Part shown: piece after piece, positions 1 to 11,709 of the stretch
Numbering within the stretch: position 1 is the stretch's first letter
Layout: each line of letters opens with the position of its first letter
Assembly (NCBI GenBank): GCA_012976225.1
Contig: JAAVVG010000001.1
Location: forward strand, 1,922,001-1,986,000
DNA: 64,000 nt
Reading direction: 5' to 3'
DNA from: Golubevia sp. BC0850
Lineage: Eukaryota > Basidiomycota > Exobasidiomycetes > Golubeviales > Golubeviaceae
Program-made: the position numbers and the translations under genes
Notes under the pieces: model-generated
Told to the model about the DNA's origin: nothing
The model's database searches: none
The model's input: only the letters and a program-made list of their open reading frames with translations

Positions 1-18
1 TTCTACCTCTCCCAATAG

Positions 19-192
19 CACGAAGGATCTCAAACCACCTCTCAATCAGCAGTAGACAAAGATACCACATCGAAACTAGCAGAAATTGACTCTTCCTTCA
101 AGAAGAATCGTCAAGATGTAGTCGATAAACTCTTAGAAAGAGTTACCAAAGTCGAACCTGAATTACACAGGAACTTCGTCAAGGCCAAGTAA
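19..192 (+). CDS. VMA10: V-ATPase subunit G, 3' exon (partial)
   Basis: This is the last exon of the gene; the 5' part lies outside the window. An AG acceptor at 17-18 opens a frame that ends at TAA 190-192. The translation includes SAVDKDTTSKLAEIDSSF and ends RVTKVEPELHRNFVKAK. That matches my memory of the C-terminus of fungal V-ATPase subunit G, which has an alpha-helical DKDT..KL.EI segment followed by a conserved VEPELHRN-type tail. Subunit G forms part of the peripheral stalk (with subunit E) that holds the V1 head during ATP-driven proton pumping at the vacuole and Golgi. Known from the family: a protein of about 115 residues. The 57 residues here would be its C-terminal half. Confidence 0.85.
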   Translation, partial: HEGSQTTSQSAVDKDTTSKLAEIDSSFKKNRQDVVDKLLERVTKVEPELHRNFVKAK

Positions 193-894
193 AAGTCTGG
201 TCGGAATGGGGAGAGAATCTATGAGCTATCAATCAGTTTTTCTTCAAGTTCGCCATGGACTGTTTTCAATAGAAGATGACTTGAGGAATAGACGATCCAG
301 ATTGAAGTGAATTTCTCGCTCTCTCTTTTAGTTCCTTTACGTCTTCTCGACATTGTCCTTTATTTTGTATATTTCTTTTCTTCTTTTACCTTTCTTTCAT
401 CATGATGAATCCTTCTCATAAGATCCTACTCCCACTCTTATCTCTGACGAGAATCGTTTCCAAAGGGATTTGTTCGACCCTCGCGCCTTCTGCTTTGGTC
501 CTTCTTGACTCGAGCTAGTCAAGAAATGATTTTGATTATTTTCCTACCTCCTCAAAGTGAGGCCTGTTGACAGAGACATCTCGCGACGCTGCATCCCTGC
601 CCTGCCTAGACACTCTCTTCTCGCTGCTCTTTCTCATCGCTCGTTCTGCCTGCATTCTTTTGGAGATCTACTCTGTTCCATCTAAGAAAATACGTCCCAA
701 CTTTGAATTTGAGAGTAGGCAGCTCGGAGCACCTGTCAGAATACATAAGACCGAGCTTTTTTAATTTAGTTCGGTTGGAGTTTTGTTTTGGAACTTGCAG
801 ACCTTTCCTTCTTTCTTCCCTCCCCATCCTCCTTCCTTCCTCTCTCCTTCCTCTTCGATTCTTCCCTTTTCTTGTTCTGGTCTCTACGAAGGAA
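193..894. other. intergenic: VMA10 3' region and promoter of next gene
   Basis: About 700 bp, T/C-rich on the plus strand. Short open frames here have Arg/Glu- or Ser-rich compositions typical of chance reading of pyrimidine tracts. I see no convincing gene. Confidence 0.6.
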
Positions 895-2865
895 GATGGA
901 CGGCGTCCAAATGGAGTCACTTCACAAAACGTCAGTCTCAAGTTCCTTCAAAGCTTCTTTCGATCATCTTCCGAACTGACTTCTTCTTCTTCTTTCCTGC
1001 GGGGCCCATTGCAATGACAGATTAGGATGCATGCTCATTGGTGTCTTGCTCAATTGCTTTCTTCTAGGTTTCTCTTCGTAGGTATCTTTCATCTAAAAAA
1101 GACGGCATCTCAGTAGTAATTGGTAGAGATTCTTCAAAAGGTCGAACCTCTGCCTGAAGGGTTGCGACCCCTTCGAAGGAAGCTCACACAGCGCGGTCTT
1201 CGACTTGAACCTCTTTCAAAAGTCGCTGATAACGAACATGAATCCATGGTCCTTCTCGCCTTCTCTTTCGACAGAATGCAAGCCTATCTCTATTCAGCTC
1301 GATTCCGACATGACCCTAAAATCATCAAGCTTTTAGTGGCCTTCATTTTCGTTATAGACGTCGCTGAATCTGCTAATCTGATAAGTCTAATGTGGGATTA
1401 TCTGATCAAGAATTTTGGGGACTTTGCCAATACGAATGTTGCTAGCAGTAAGTAGAGTCGATCTGAACTTCCAGCAAACTTCCTGCATTGCCTACGTTTC
1501 TAACGAATTGACTCACTTTCTTATTTCATTCAGACTCCTTTGCATCGGTGTCATTGATAGAAGGCATAATCGCTTTCGTCTGCCAGAGCTTCTTCTGTTA
1601 CAGAGTCTATCTCTACCAGAGGTCTAGAATGGTCTTGATTCCCATTATGCTCTTTGCTACGGCTTCGTTCTTAGCTTCAATCGGAGTCACAATTGCTGTG
1701 AGTTTTCTTGATACGATCGTTGGGGGGGGGCTCTACGCCTGTTCTAGCCGAGACAGAGCAAGGATGAAGGAATTTCGGACCAACCCCAACGTCTTGACTC
1801 ATCACCTAACATCTTTCGCATTTTCAACAGGTTGTGGATCTTCGAAATTTCTCGGAGTTCTCCAAAGCCAATGGAATCACCATTCCTTGGCTAGCATGTG
1901 GCGTAGTAGGTAAGTTCGAGTATCGAGTCTCAATGATCAGCGTGCACTTGTCGCTCTCTTGATTGAAGTGGTTGTGATCTCCGAATACTCATGGTCTACA
2001 ATTCTCCCTTCCTTTCCCTCCCCTCTTTGTTTCTCCCTGGTCCTCCGTCTCAGCCGACGTTCTCATCGCGATCTCTCTAACTCACGCCTTCAGGCATTCA
2101 AGAATGGGATTCTCTGCTTCGGACTCAGCCCTCAACGGTTTGAGAAGACTTGCTCTTCAGACTGGATTATTGACCATGACAACCTCGGTCATCGTCATCG
2201 TTCTCTTTACTGTTCCTTCGACCGGCTTGAGTTACTTGGTCTTCCAGGTGAGTTCAGAGTTTTCGCTGTCGCCTCGAGAGCTCCTGGCTTTATCTGACCT
2301 TCTATCTCTCTACAACTCAAACCAGATCCCATCTTCTAAGCTCTACTCCAACTCACTTCTGAGCGTTCTTCTAAATCGACCAGTGAATCCGGCCAATTTT
2401 GAGGATCTAGATGGTGAAAACTCTGAATCTAGGAATGGAAAGGGACAAGGAAGTCAATACCCAAAGAACACGACGATTAAAGACGCTTTCAAATTCCAAT
2501 TGGGTATGCTAAGACCTCAAACTAGAGTTGAAATCGTTGAAGAACATCAAGAAGTACAAGAAGAGATCGAAATTCACGAAGTCAGCGCTGGTGGGAAACG
2601 AAGATCGGGTAGAAATAGCAAGACTTTCCCTTCAGAAAACGAAACCATATCACGCATAACTGATCAAGATCCACTTGAAATATCAAGAGACGAAGAAATC
2701 TCAAGACAGAAAAAAATGAACGATGATGATGATTCCATAATTTCTGAAAATCCAACGAATGAATTTACAAGAACGAATTCTTTAGGTTCAACTTTAAAGG
2801 CTAGATCTTCTGGATCTGATGGAGAATTGAAAAATGAACCTTCGCTTTATAGGCAACCTTATTAA
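895..2865 (+). CDS. DUF6534-type seven-helix membrane protein
   Basis: Proposed exons are 895-930, 1021-1077, 1275-1447, 1534-1697, 1831-1909, 2054-2247 and 2326-2865. The sum is divisible by three (about 414 residues). The N-terminus is hydrophobic (LGCMLIGVLLNCFLLG), then MQAYLYSARFRHDPK and further helices (SLIEGIIAFVCQSFFCYRV, MVLIPIMLFATASFLASIGV). The C-terminal half of the core has DVLIAISLTHAFRHSRMG, LRRLALQTGLLTMTT and a final SSKLYSNSLLSVLLNRP. These are the hallmarks of the basidiomycete DUF6534 family, whose function is unknown. A disordered acidic tail of about 160 residues follows. The last five exons are well supported. The first two and the 197-nt intron before 1275 are tentative, and the start could lie elsewhere. 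Confidence 0.75.
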
Positions 2866-3211
2866 TGAATTTCAAGCTTTCGATCTGTCCGGCCCTCTCT
2901 CTTGCTCTCTCTCTTGCTCAACACTCTACTATAATCCTCACAAACCAAATTAGATCATCTCAAAGAGGTCAAGCTCTCTGTAATTTTTCCCCTTGCTAAC
3001 ACCAATCTGCTTTTTTGTAGCTCCAATAATTTCGAAGCGTCAACCCAACTTACTCTAACTTGTATTTGTCATTAATCTCAAACCTTCTCATGGACGGATG
3101 CCGTCCCTTTCCAATTGATCGACACTAAAACTCTCCAACACTGACTTCCATCGACATTTTCCGATTGAAGTCGATTTCAAAAGCTATGTACAATTACAGT
3201 GACGAGGAGAC
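2866..3211. other. convergent 3' intergenic region
   Basis: About 345 bp between the stop of the DUF6534 gene and the stop of SDO1 on the opposite strand. It is pyrimidine-rich, with no gene seen; it probably holds the two 3' untranslated regions. Confidence 0.6.
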
Positions 3212-4470
3212 TCACTCCATCCTGCGAGCTCCTTCCATCAGAGAGCTAGTACCACCTCCAGCATTCATGTTTCCATTCATATCATCAGTTCCACCATCTT
3301 CATTTCCTACTGTCACACTTGAAGCTAGAGTTTCGACTTTCCCTCTTCCTTTGGTTTCAATTTCTAAAAGATCGTTAATTGCTTTCAAAGAGCCCGGCGA
3401 GATTAAGGCGATCTATTTGAAAGAGGGAGAGTTTGAGTAAACAAGACACGTCAAAAAGAGATAAAGGAGAGTAACTTAGAACTCAAGATATCAGACAACC
3501 TCCAGATCGAAGAGGAATAAACAGAATAGTCTGAATTGCCAGCAAAGACTCACCAACTCCCATTCTTCCTCCCACTCCTCATTCTCAACCTTCTCAACAA
3601 GCTCCATCACTTTATCCTTAACTTTCTTTCCTTCTTTCGCTATCATCGTGATTCGAATTCTCATTTGCATTCTACTAATCTTTAAACTACTACCGTTTTG
3701 TAACTGTTTAATTAGATCCAAAGCCATTGATTTCGGGTTCTTGTTGGTTTTGACTGAATAACCAATCTCAGTCATTCCTTTTTCGATCATTCCGACTGTG
3801 TGAGGTCGACCTGTTGTTGGGTCTACACACATTGTTGAAACTAGAGATGCAATTTCTCTGCGAGTGGAATCTAGCTCGAAGGCTCGTTCTTTTTCTCCTA
3901 CTTGGAGTTCACCTTTTTTGAGGATCTGGAAGAGAAATACGATGCAGAGATTGAGTAAGATGGTTATGTTATGAGAAGGAGTCAGAAGAGAGAAACGTTG
4001 GAAGGTGGAGAGCAGAGGTTCACAGACCTGCAAATCTGAAGGAGCACCTCACTCTTTCCTTCTTGATTCTTTCTTCCTATTTTCTGAAGCCTAGACCAAC
4101 TCTGATTCGAGCAGCACTGAACGGTAAGCCTGTCCATCTCCTTTCTTCTATCTTTAATCTTGCCAAATTGCTGAGCTTCTTCTCTTCTTTCTCACGATTC
4201 ACTCTCACTCACCTCCAAAACGATTTTCTCCAGTTCAGTTTTACCGAAAGCCTTATTTACTTCATCAGCATTTGCCAGTTGACCTTTAGAAACGTTATTA
4301 AAGACTTGATTGATTTGAAGAACTTCATCCAAATCCTTCTCAACACCAGATCTCCATTCCAACACTTTGTTCTTATAACAAGCGATTTCGAACCTTTTGC
4401 CACCTTTCTTTAAACGAACCACTGAAACGTTGGTTAACTTGATTTGAGTTCCTGGTTGATTAATTGGCAT
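3212..4470 (-). CDS. SDO1: Ribosome maturation protein SDO1 (SBDS)
   Basis: Exons read on the minus strand: 4470-4213, 3925-3554 and 3412-3212; 276 residues. Sdo1/SBDS works with the GTPase Efl1 to evict Tif6/eIF6 from late 60S subunits in the cytoplasm. The FYSH domain at the start shows [37 protein letters not shown] and VFNNVSKGQ. The middle domain has [24 protein letters not shown] and [20 protein letters not shown]. The last exon supplies [20 protein letters not shown], the usual end of domain III, plus a Gly/Asn-rich tail. The start is the first Met after an upstream open stretch; it gives the expected N-terminus and leaves 114 bp to the divergent UTP23 start. The first intron is long for this window (287 nt). 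Confidence 0.95.
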
Positions 4471-4584
4471 CCTGTTGCAGTTGGTTGCAGCGTTGAGGTT
4501 CGGATTGAGCCAAGTCCAACCTTTTTTTTGAAGCTTCTGTTTCTCCTCCTTCTCTCTTTCCCATCCAAAGAAATCGCTCTCGAG
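4471..4584. promoter_or_regulatory. Divergent promoter between SDO1 and UTP23
   Basis: Only 114 bp separate the two start codons, which point away from each other. It must hold both 5' leaders and core promoters, so it is probably bidirectional. It contains a T run and CT-rich stretches on the plus strand; I see no clear TATA box. Both genes serve ribosome assembly, so a shared promoter would make functional sense (inference). Confidence 0.65.
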
Positions 4585-5913
4585 ATGAGACAAAAACGAG
4601 CCAAAACCTACCGAAAACTACTTCGAACGTACATTCAACACTTCAGTTTCAGGGAACCTTATCAGATCTTACTGGACGATTCATTTCTTCTAACTCTCTC
4701 AAAGCACAAGATCAATAACCCTCTAAAGAGAATCACTGATTTGATTCAAACTTCAAAGGATGCAAAACTCATGATCACTCAATGTTCAATCGTTGCTCTT
4801 TACAAGAGAGAGAAAGAAGGAACAGAATTCAAAGAGGCGGTTGAAATGGCGAAGGGAGCTGAAAGAAGGAAATGCAATCATAGAGAACCTATTGAGGTCG
4901 AGGATTGTATCAAAAGTGTGGTTGGTAAGTAAAGGGCTTGAATGAGAGATCATGGGTGTTTTGGTTCAGTTGGAAGCTGGGGGAGTGGAAGGAATGAGAG
5001 GTTGCTGGAAGAGGTAATTTGGAAAGAATGAGAAGAACTTGCTACTCCTAAATCTCCCACTTGTTCGGAACTGACCTTATGAACTTATCAACCTAACTCC
5101 AAATAGGAACTTCGAACCAACACAGATACATTTTAGCAACCGATTCAGCTTCAATTCGTCATCATTTAAGGAACAACGTCTTGGGAGTTCCAGTCATTCA
5201 CAACAATGAAAGAGGTGTCATGGTGATGGAACCGATGAGTGAACTCACTCAGACTAGGATTGAACAGGTGATTTTGATCTCATCACCCGATCTGGACCTT
5301 TGAGGGCGAGACTGAGAGGAAGAGTCCTGGAGACATTCAGCATACATTCTTACTCACTACCCTTTCTCTACTCATTTTCCTTCAGTTGGAACTTCGAAAA
5401 CTTTCAGCCACGAAATCAGAAGCTTCAATACTTGGAACTGGGAATGCTCAAGACATGGAGAATGTTGTCGGTTCTACTTCAACGAAGACGGACCCAGTCG
5501 AAGGAAATGAAGGTCCAGTCTTTAAGAAACGGAAAGTCAAGGAACCTAATCCTTTGAGCATGAAGAAAAGCAAGAAACAAAAGGAAAAGGAAGCCAAAGA
5601 GAAGGCTGAACTTCAAAAGCAGAAGAATAAAGGGAAGGGAAAGGAGAAGGTGAAGGAAGGAGGTTCATTGAAGGGAGTCGGGGAGGTGAAGCAGAAAGTT
5701 GGGGAGAAGAGGAAGAGAGATGGAGATGAAGATCTAAAGTCTCATGGTTCGGTTAAAGAGGATGGGAAGAAAGAGGTGGGAAAGGGGTCGGATACTGTTG
5801 TTGGCGGAGAGGGAGAGGGAGGAGAGACGAAACCGAGTGGGACTAAGAAAAGGAGGAAGAGAGGTAAAGGTGGGAGTAAAGGCTCAGGAGAGGTAGTAGT
5901 TCAAGAATCTTAG
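4585..5913 (+). CDS. UTP23: rRNA-processing protein UTP23
   Basis: Exons 4585-4924, 5107-5267 and 5386-5913; 342 residues. Utp23 is an Fcf1-like PIN-domain protein of the small-subunit processome in the nucleolus, needed for release of the snR30 snoRNA and 18S rRNA maturation. The protein starts [20 protein letters not shown], the family signature, followed by [20 protein letters not shown] zinc-finger arrangement is visible: Cys in [10 protein letters not shown], then KCNH, then EDCIKSV. Exon 2 gives [20 protein letters not shown] and [19 protein letters not shown], closing the PIN fold. The tail of about 170 residues is Lys/Glu/Gly-rich and probably nucleolar-targeting. The chosen Met is the only one that gives the conserved start. 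Confidence 0.95.
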
Positions 5914-6342
5914 ATAGACAGATTTCATTTGTACATTCTTCAGTCACCATTGATAGGCAGCTTTTAGCTATCTTCGTCGAGTGACACGCTCCAATTGAAA
6001 AGACGTGACGTGAAGGGTTTGAAGATCGGTCTTAGTCTCGAGAGCTGAAGGCTCGAGGAAGGAGAAGGGAGAGATATGAAGCATTAGGTGATTCGATTGC
6101 CAAATTTGAGGCACTCCAAACAACAAGGAGCGGAAGAAAGGTACATCAGATCTCGACTTCTTTCTCCATCTTTCCCACCAACATCTTTTATCACCTCTAC
6201 CTCTACCTCTCCTCTTCTCTTCTCCAACCTCTCCCCCTCTCAAACTCATCGACATATCAATTCTCAAATTGTCATCGTCCTCTGTTCAACTTTTCCAAGG
6301 GTTAGATCATCTCCTTGGTTTCAAGGAGGGTGGAGTTAGTCG
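5914..6342. other. intergenic region
   Basis: About 430 bp between the UTP23 stop and the next start. It includes a long C/T-rich stretch at about 6150-6260, typical of promoters in this window. No gene seen. Confidence 0.55.
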
Positions 6343-7213
6343 ATGCAAACAACGTCAATCGGTTACCAAACAACAAGCTCACAACCTGTTGGCAAATCAA
6401 TTATCCAGTCTAACAAGTTCAAGCTTTCTATCTGGAATGAAGCTGGTCCCATTGAAATCTCTACTCAACAAGAGGTGAGTGTTGTACAAGCATACTGAGC
6501 TTCTCTTCTTATCTCTCCTTTCTCCATACTTACCTTCTTCGACCTCTCCTTCTCCTGAATCCTTTCATTTTCAGTACGTTTATTCCATCTTCAACAGAGC
6601 CAACATGTTGCCAGACGAGGTTGTCATTCGTTACGAGGATCCAAACCAAATGGGAGGTTGGTCTGAACCAATTGGCTCACTCGATCTGCCTTTCTTGGCT
6701 AATTCTATTCATCAAGAGGCTACCTTTATGTTTTTGCCTGTTGAGAAGGATACTCCGGAGTTCTATGCCGGTGAGCGCTTCGCAAGATGGGAAGGAAGGA
6801 GCTTGGGTTTCGATGGCGAGCAGGATGTGATAATTGGAAAGGTTCTAGCGATTTGAGGTTCATCAGTCGGTTTTCATGGTCACGAGGAACTTATGTGGTC
6901 CGATCAAAGAGAGATGTGGGCTCAATGGGTGGAAGATGGCGGTGTTGTTCTGAGACGGGAGCTGGTTGAGCTGCCTTCTAGTTCATCGAGAAAATGCTTC
7001 TGGCTTGAACACCGAGAGTACAGACAAAAAACTCATTTTTTCGTTAGGAGTGGATCTTTGGAAGAGGATCAGAAGCTGACCCAAGTCCCGTCCTTTCTCT
7101 CTTCTCGACAATCCTTCAGCTCATCAATCTGCAGTCCTACCATCAACAAGAGAGTATCAGACTTTTTTGAGCTGGAGCTCGGATTTGTAGAAGAGCGGGA
7201 CGTTATTCGGTGA
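6343..7213 (+). CDS. Unrecognised small protein, two possible C-termini
   Basis: I do not recognise the family. Exon 1 (6343-6474) encodes MQTTSIGYQTTSSQPVGKSI, with SNKFKLSIWNEAGPIEI further on. A clear GTGAGT...TTTTCAG intron leads to exon 2 from 6575 (YVYSIFNRANMLPDEVVIRY). If exon 2 is read straight on, it stops at 6856 (137 residues). A GTGAGC donor at 6771 and a CATCAG acceptor ending 6866 would instead remove 96 nt, including that stop, and join VGFHGHEELMWSDQREMWAQ in the same frame to 7213 (224 residues). The intron length is a multiple of three, so both forms keep frame. Trp, Glu and Asp are frequent and no membrane segment is seen. The spliced form looks more likely, because its downstream region reads as protein for at least the first 50 residues. 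Confidence 0.5.
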
Positions 7214-7974
7214 ACAAGTTTCTTCTTCTCTTTCCCGTATCTCTACATCATCTCTCATTTGTATCCGGTAGCATTCTCATAATCACAATCAACACTACAG
7301 ACACCATCTCATCCTCATCGGTTCCCATCCTCTTTTCCCTTTGACTCGAATCTTCCTTTCTGTCGACGTGCTCCCTTAACCTCTTCTCAAGACGTTCTCT
7401 CTTCCATCACCTTCTCTTTGTAACAATATGGCTTTCAAATGTTTATTGACTGTTCATCCTGCCTGCGTCTCTGTTGAACGTCTTCCATGGCGAGCGTGTC
7501 TAGCATTGCTGTTTTCCGCGGCACTCTCTCGAAGAATAAGTCTTCGCTTCAGTTCAAAGTCGTCTTTGCCATCACCATTTTATTTTTCAGTTCAGTAATA
7601 CAAGGTTTGGGGATATAGAAAAGGATTATTAAGGTAGGTGAAAGGAAGGGAGGGGGAAAAACCGAGCTTCTAGAGCCTTTTTTTTCGTGTAGACTAAGTC
7701 GCTTTCGATGCAGAGAAGCGAGCTTCTTGAATTTTGGAAAAAGAGAGGTGACAGATTTAACAAAGGGACAAAAGCAGCCCGCGGAAAAGAGAAGACTGGA
7801 ACGGAAAAGGAGAAGAGACGGGAGGACGAATCTACTTCATCGAGACTTTTGGAAGAGCAGGTTGAAGAATCGAGACGGGAAAGGAACGAAACGGAGAAAT
7901 AAAGAGCACCAGAGAAAGAGGAGGAACAGTCGAAGCTTGATTGGAAGTGGAACTTTAAACTTTGCATTTGACGA
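7214..7974. other. intergenic: convergent 3' regions
   Basis: About 760 bp between the preceding gene and the stop of the BET gene on the minus strand. Charged open frames near 7700-7980 on the plus strand are Arg/Lys/Glu-rich and lack family features. No gene called. Confidence 0.55.
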
Positions 7975-10900
7975 TCAGTAGGCATCATCATCAGAATCGG
8001 AGTCGGAATCGGATCCAGAGCTGTCTGATTGAATCAAATCGTCGTGGGCACCAGAGCCACCAGCTGCTGGGTTTTGAGCAACTGTAAGAACGAGCAAGGA
8101 GAAGAAAAGAAAATCGTGAGTAATCGTGCTCTGTCGATATCATCTGACCCTTTTTTGCTGCACTCCTGCCCTTTCGATTCATTGAGCACAATGAACTCAC
8201 CTCCTGAATCGAATTGAGAAAGTTGAGTTTGCAAACTAGCGATTCTCTTAGCTTCAGCCTCTTCATCCAAAACACCCCTCTTGTTTCCACCTTTCTTCCC
8301 GCCTTTCTTCTTCTGACCACCACTACCTCCTCCACCAGAAGTTCTAGGCTTCTTAGGTCTAACGACATATTTGTAAAGTTTGTAAAGAGTTCCAGGTTTG
8401 AGATCATCAATGTCCAATTCGATTTCTTCTTCGTCATTGGCAGAGTGGGGCTTGTCTTCAGCAATGATTCTCAAAGCTCCATCGAGTCTATCATCCGGTA
8501 ACTCGGTAATCTTAGCAGCTAACTCTTCCTTCTGTTCATAAGTGACTATTCTGATGTCTTCTTCTGAACCGTCTCCTGAATACTTCTTCTTTCCTCCACC
8601 GTTAGTAGAAGGATTCTTACGTTTGACACCTCCTCCACTCTTCTTCTTCTCGGATTTAGCCTTTCCATTACTTCCTCCACTCTTTCTAGGAGCAGCTGCT
8701 ACTGGAGCTGGAGCTGGAGGTTTACTACGAACGGGCTTGGTCATGGCGCTAGATTGCATAGAAACTAAGCTAGCTTTAGTATTAGCGATAGCTTTTGGAT
8801 TCTTAGTTTTGCTACCTTCTAATTGAGCTAAATTGTTTTGTAAATTTTCAATCTGTTGACGAATTTGATTAGCCATTTCTTCACCTTCATCGTCTTCATC
8901 GTCTTCGTAGTAGGATTGATCTTGAGGAATGAAAGGAGCAGACCTAGGCATCTGTCTCATCCTAGCTTCATAAGCATTCTTCAGCTTCTGACCCATCACG
9001 TAGACGTCAGTTCCAGGAGGATTGAAAGTAAAACAGTTTTTGAAAAGAAGTTGCATGTCTGCATCGAAAGCTGACTTGTCTTCGTACTCTTGGTTCCTCA
9101 TCTTGTTGTTGATTGGATTCAATGCGATTGGCCTCTTGATTTGCTGGTAGTAAGCTGCACCGAAATCAATGTTCCGATCGACCAAATCGTAGAAGACCCA
9201 AGCATTGACTGCATGCTTAGGTCCCAAGAGTTCTCCAATGACCTTGTCACAGAATCTCAACTCGTCTCTGTTGACCTTCTCTTGATGGGCTCTTTCGGCT
9301 GCTGAGTTAGCTGCTGAACTCTTGGCTTTGCGCTTGGAAGATGAAGATCCGGATGGACGAGGGACAGAGTCTTCCCAGTATGGCATGTCCTTTGGAGGAG
9401 GAGGATGGATTTCTCGCTTAGGTCTTCCTCCAGCATCATCAGACGAACGACGAATTGTTGGGATTGGATTCGAGGGCTGAAGTGTGAGAAAAAGGAAGAA
9501 GCATCAGTTTCTAATCGACACTCCTGATTGACTTCTACTTTTTTAAGAAAAGTGAACTCACGCGACGAATCTTCTTGTCGACTTCAGTCTCTACTACTCC
9601 ATCTCCCCCTTCCTGTCTTGGAAAGCTACTCATTTGCTTGTCGAAGGTTCTTTCCATAGAATCACAGTTCTTGCTCAAAGGATGCTCGAGTCCATTGAAT
9701 CTTCTACAGTTCGAGAAGACTCTCCTTACCTCTTCTTCCCATTCAACGTAATTTCTGTAGACATCTCTCTTGGGATCCAATCCAGCTTGTACTGCTGATT
9801 TGGTCTTCTCAGTAGGCTTGCTTTCCATTCCGTTCTGTTGAGACTTCAATAGACTTGCAGTAAGAGCTAACTTGTAATCGATAGTTCCGAGATCTGCTGG
9901 CTGAGTAATATAAGTAGTGTATTGAGGAATGTTGAGGGCCATTGGATCGACTGGATAATGGAAGGCTCCAGATTCAGGTCTACCTTTCAGAGCTTTGATC
10001 GAATTCTGAGCAAACTTGATTTGAGAAGCTGACATCTCGACGATGGGGTTTCCTTCTCCTTCAAACCTCTGCCGTTTCGAAGGTGGCTCTGAATCCGTCG
10101 TTGGTAGTTGAGGTGGAGGAGCAGCGTAAGCTGACGGGGCAGATGCTGACGTTGCTGAATCGGGCTGAGCTACGTAGGCGGGAGCAGCTGGTTGAGCAGG
10201 CGGAAGAGCTGAAGGAGCTGGAGAAGCTGCTCCTAGAGGTTGGACTGGAGGAGGAAGTAGAGATGAAGGAGTTTGATCTTGAACCTGAGGCTGAGGAGCT
10301 GGCGCGGAAGCTGGCGATGGAACCATTGCTGGCTGCTGCTGCTGCTCTTGAGGTTGTTGAGGCTGTTGAGGTTCGGAAGGCTGACTGTAAGCTGGCTGTT
10401 GAGATTGGGCTGGAGGTTGGGCGAATGAAGTGCTCTCCGCAGCTGGAGGAGGTAGAGATCCGTTCTGCTGTTGAGCTGGAGTTTGAGCTGAAGATTCGAC
10501 AGGTAGACTTCCGTTCTGCTGAGCTAGAGGCTCAGCTGGAGATTCAACTGGAGCTTGAGACTGTTGCTGAGAAGCTTCTGAAGGAGCGGGCATCGAGGCT
10601 GGAGGAGTTGGCATGGCCGCTGGAGTCGAGCTTGGAAGCGTTCCGTCCGTCATCTTAATATCTTCAGAAGGAGCAGAGACTGGTTGAGGTGGCTGAACAG
10701 CAGGAGAAGAAGCTGGCTCTTGAGATTGGATTGGAGTTTGGATCGATGCTGCTGGTGGTTGAGGAACTGGCGAAGGAGTGGGAGCCAAGTTCTCGACTGG
10801 AGGTGGAATTGGAGCTGGAGAAGCTGATGGTGGAGGAGGTTGACTTTGAATTGGTTGCTGAGCTGGAACCAAAGAAGGTGAAACCGAGGATGGAAGTGGG

Positions 10901-11709
10901 TTTTCGCCTTCAATCAATCTCTCTGAAGAGACTGAATGAGTAGCAGCATCTACAGTTCCAGGAGCTCCTGTAGCCATGCTTGGTCCATCTACAAATCCGC
11001 TGTCCACAGTGTTCATCTTCGTATCCACTCTAGTTCCATTCACCTCTCCATTCCCAGTTCCTAGAGGAGCTGCAGCTTCCACTGGCTCCTCCTCGACAGC
11101 CTTAGCCTCGCCACCACCTACTGAGATAGAAGTTGGTTCGCTTGAACCAGATTGACCTTCGACCTTCAATGGACTGAGCGGCACTGATTCCCCTTGAGGA
11201 ATTGCTGAAGCAGGTGGTAGACTGATTGAAGGAGTTGGTACTGAAGGAGCATCACCATTGAATGGAGTTGGAGCTGGTGCTGAAGCTGGTTGACTTGATG
11301 GCTGAGAGGCAGCTGCAGTCAATAGAGCATCGACAGAAGCACTCGAAGAAGAGTGTTGAGACAAATTTGGCTGAGATGAGGCTGAAGGAGGTTGAGAATT
11401 GTTGATTGAGGGAAAACGCGGAAGAGAGGTAGGAAGGTTTGAGTTGGTGGATGGTGGCATTGAGGGATTGGCGTCTGATGGAGCTGAGACTCCATTTGGT
11501 AATGAAGGAATAGTGACTTGATCATTATTCGAAGTTGGAAGTGAAGGATAAGAAGGGGCTACTGAAGGAGATTGGGTAGCATTCCAAGTTGCGCTTGGAC
11601 CACCAGCAGCACCAGCAGCAGCGTGGCTGACTTGAACGCCTCCATCGACAGGACCAGTTTGAGGTTGAGTTGATTGAATTGAAGGATTGATTGAAGATGG
11701 TTGATCCAT
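7975..11709 (-). CDS. BDF1: BET-family double bromodomain protein (Bdf1-like)
   Basis: Minus-strand exons 11709-9562, 9476-8201 and 8081-7975; 1,176 residues. BET proteins bind acetylated histone H4 through two bromodomains and recruit TFIID and other factors to promoters. Residues 1-550 are Pro/Gln/Ser/Ala-rich and disordered. Bromodomain 1 lies at about 555-700, with YITQPADLGTIDYKL and the acetyl-lysine Asn in NCRRFNG. A linker with KREIHPPPPKDMPYWEDS leads to bromodomain 2 at about 788-890 (QQIKRPIALNPINNKM, LFKNCFTFNPPGTDVY). The ET (NET) domain follows at about 1030-1095 (TYEQKEELAAKITELPDDRL, GTLYKLYKYV), and the tail ends in an SDSDSDSDDD acidic run. Bromodomain 1 carries an unusual insertion before its last helices. 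Gene order within the protein is the standard BET layout. Confidence 0.95.

Noticed and set aside
606-941. 111-codon Arg/Glu-rich minus-strand frame
   Set aside because: Reverse reading of a C/T-rich promoter; the charged repetitive composition is expected from that alone.
3165-3440. 91-codon plus-strand open frame
   Set aside because: It is antisense to the last SDO1 exon, whose minus-strand translation ([20 protein letters not shown]) is clearly conserved.
10083-10943. Long Leu/Glu-rich plus-strand frames, up to 191 codons
   Set aside because: They are antisense readings of the Pro/Gln/Ser-rich N-terminus of the BET protein; the composition is the mirror of that low-complexity sequence.
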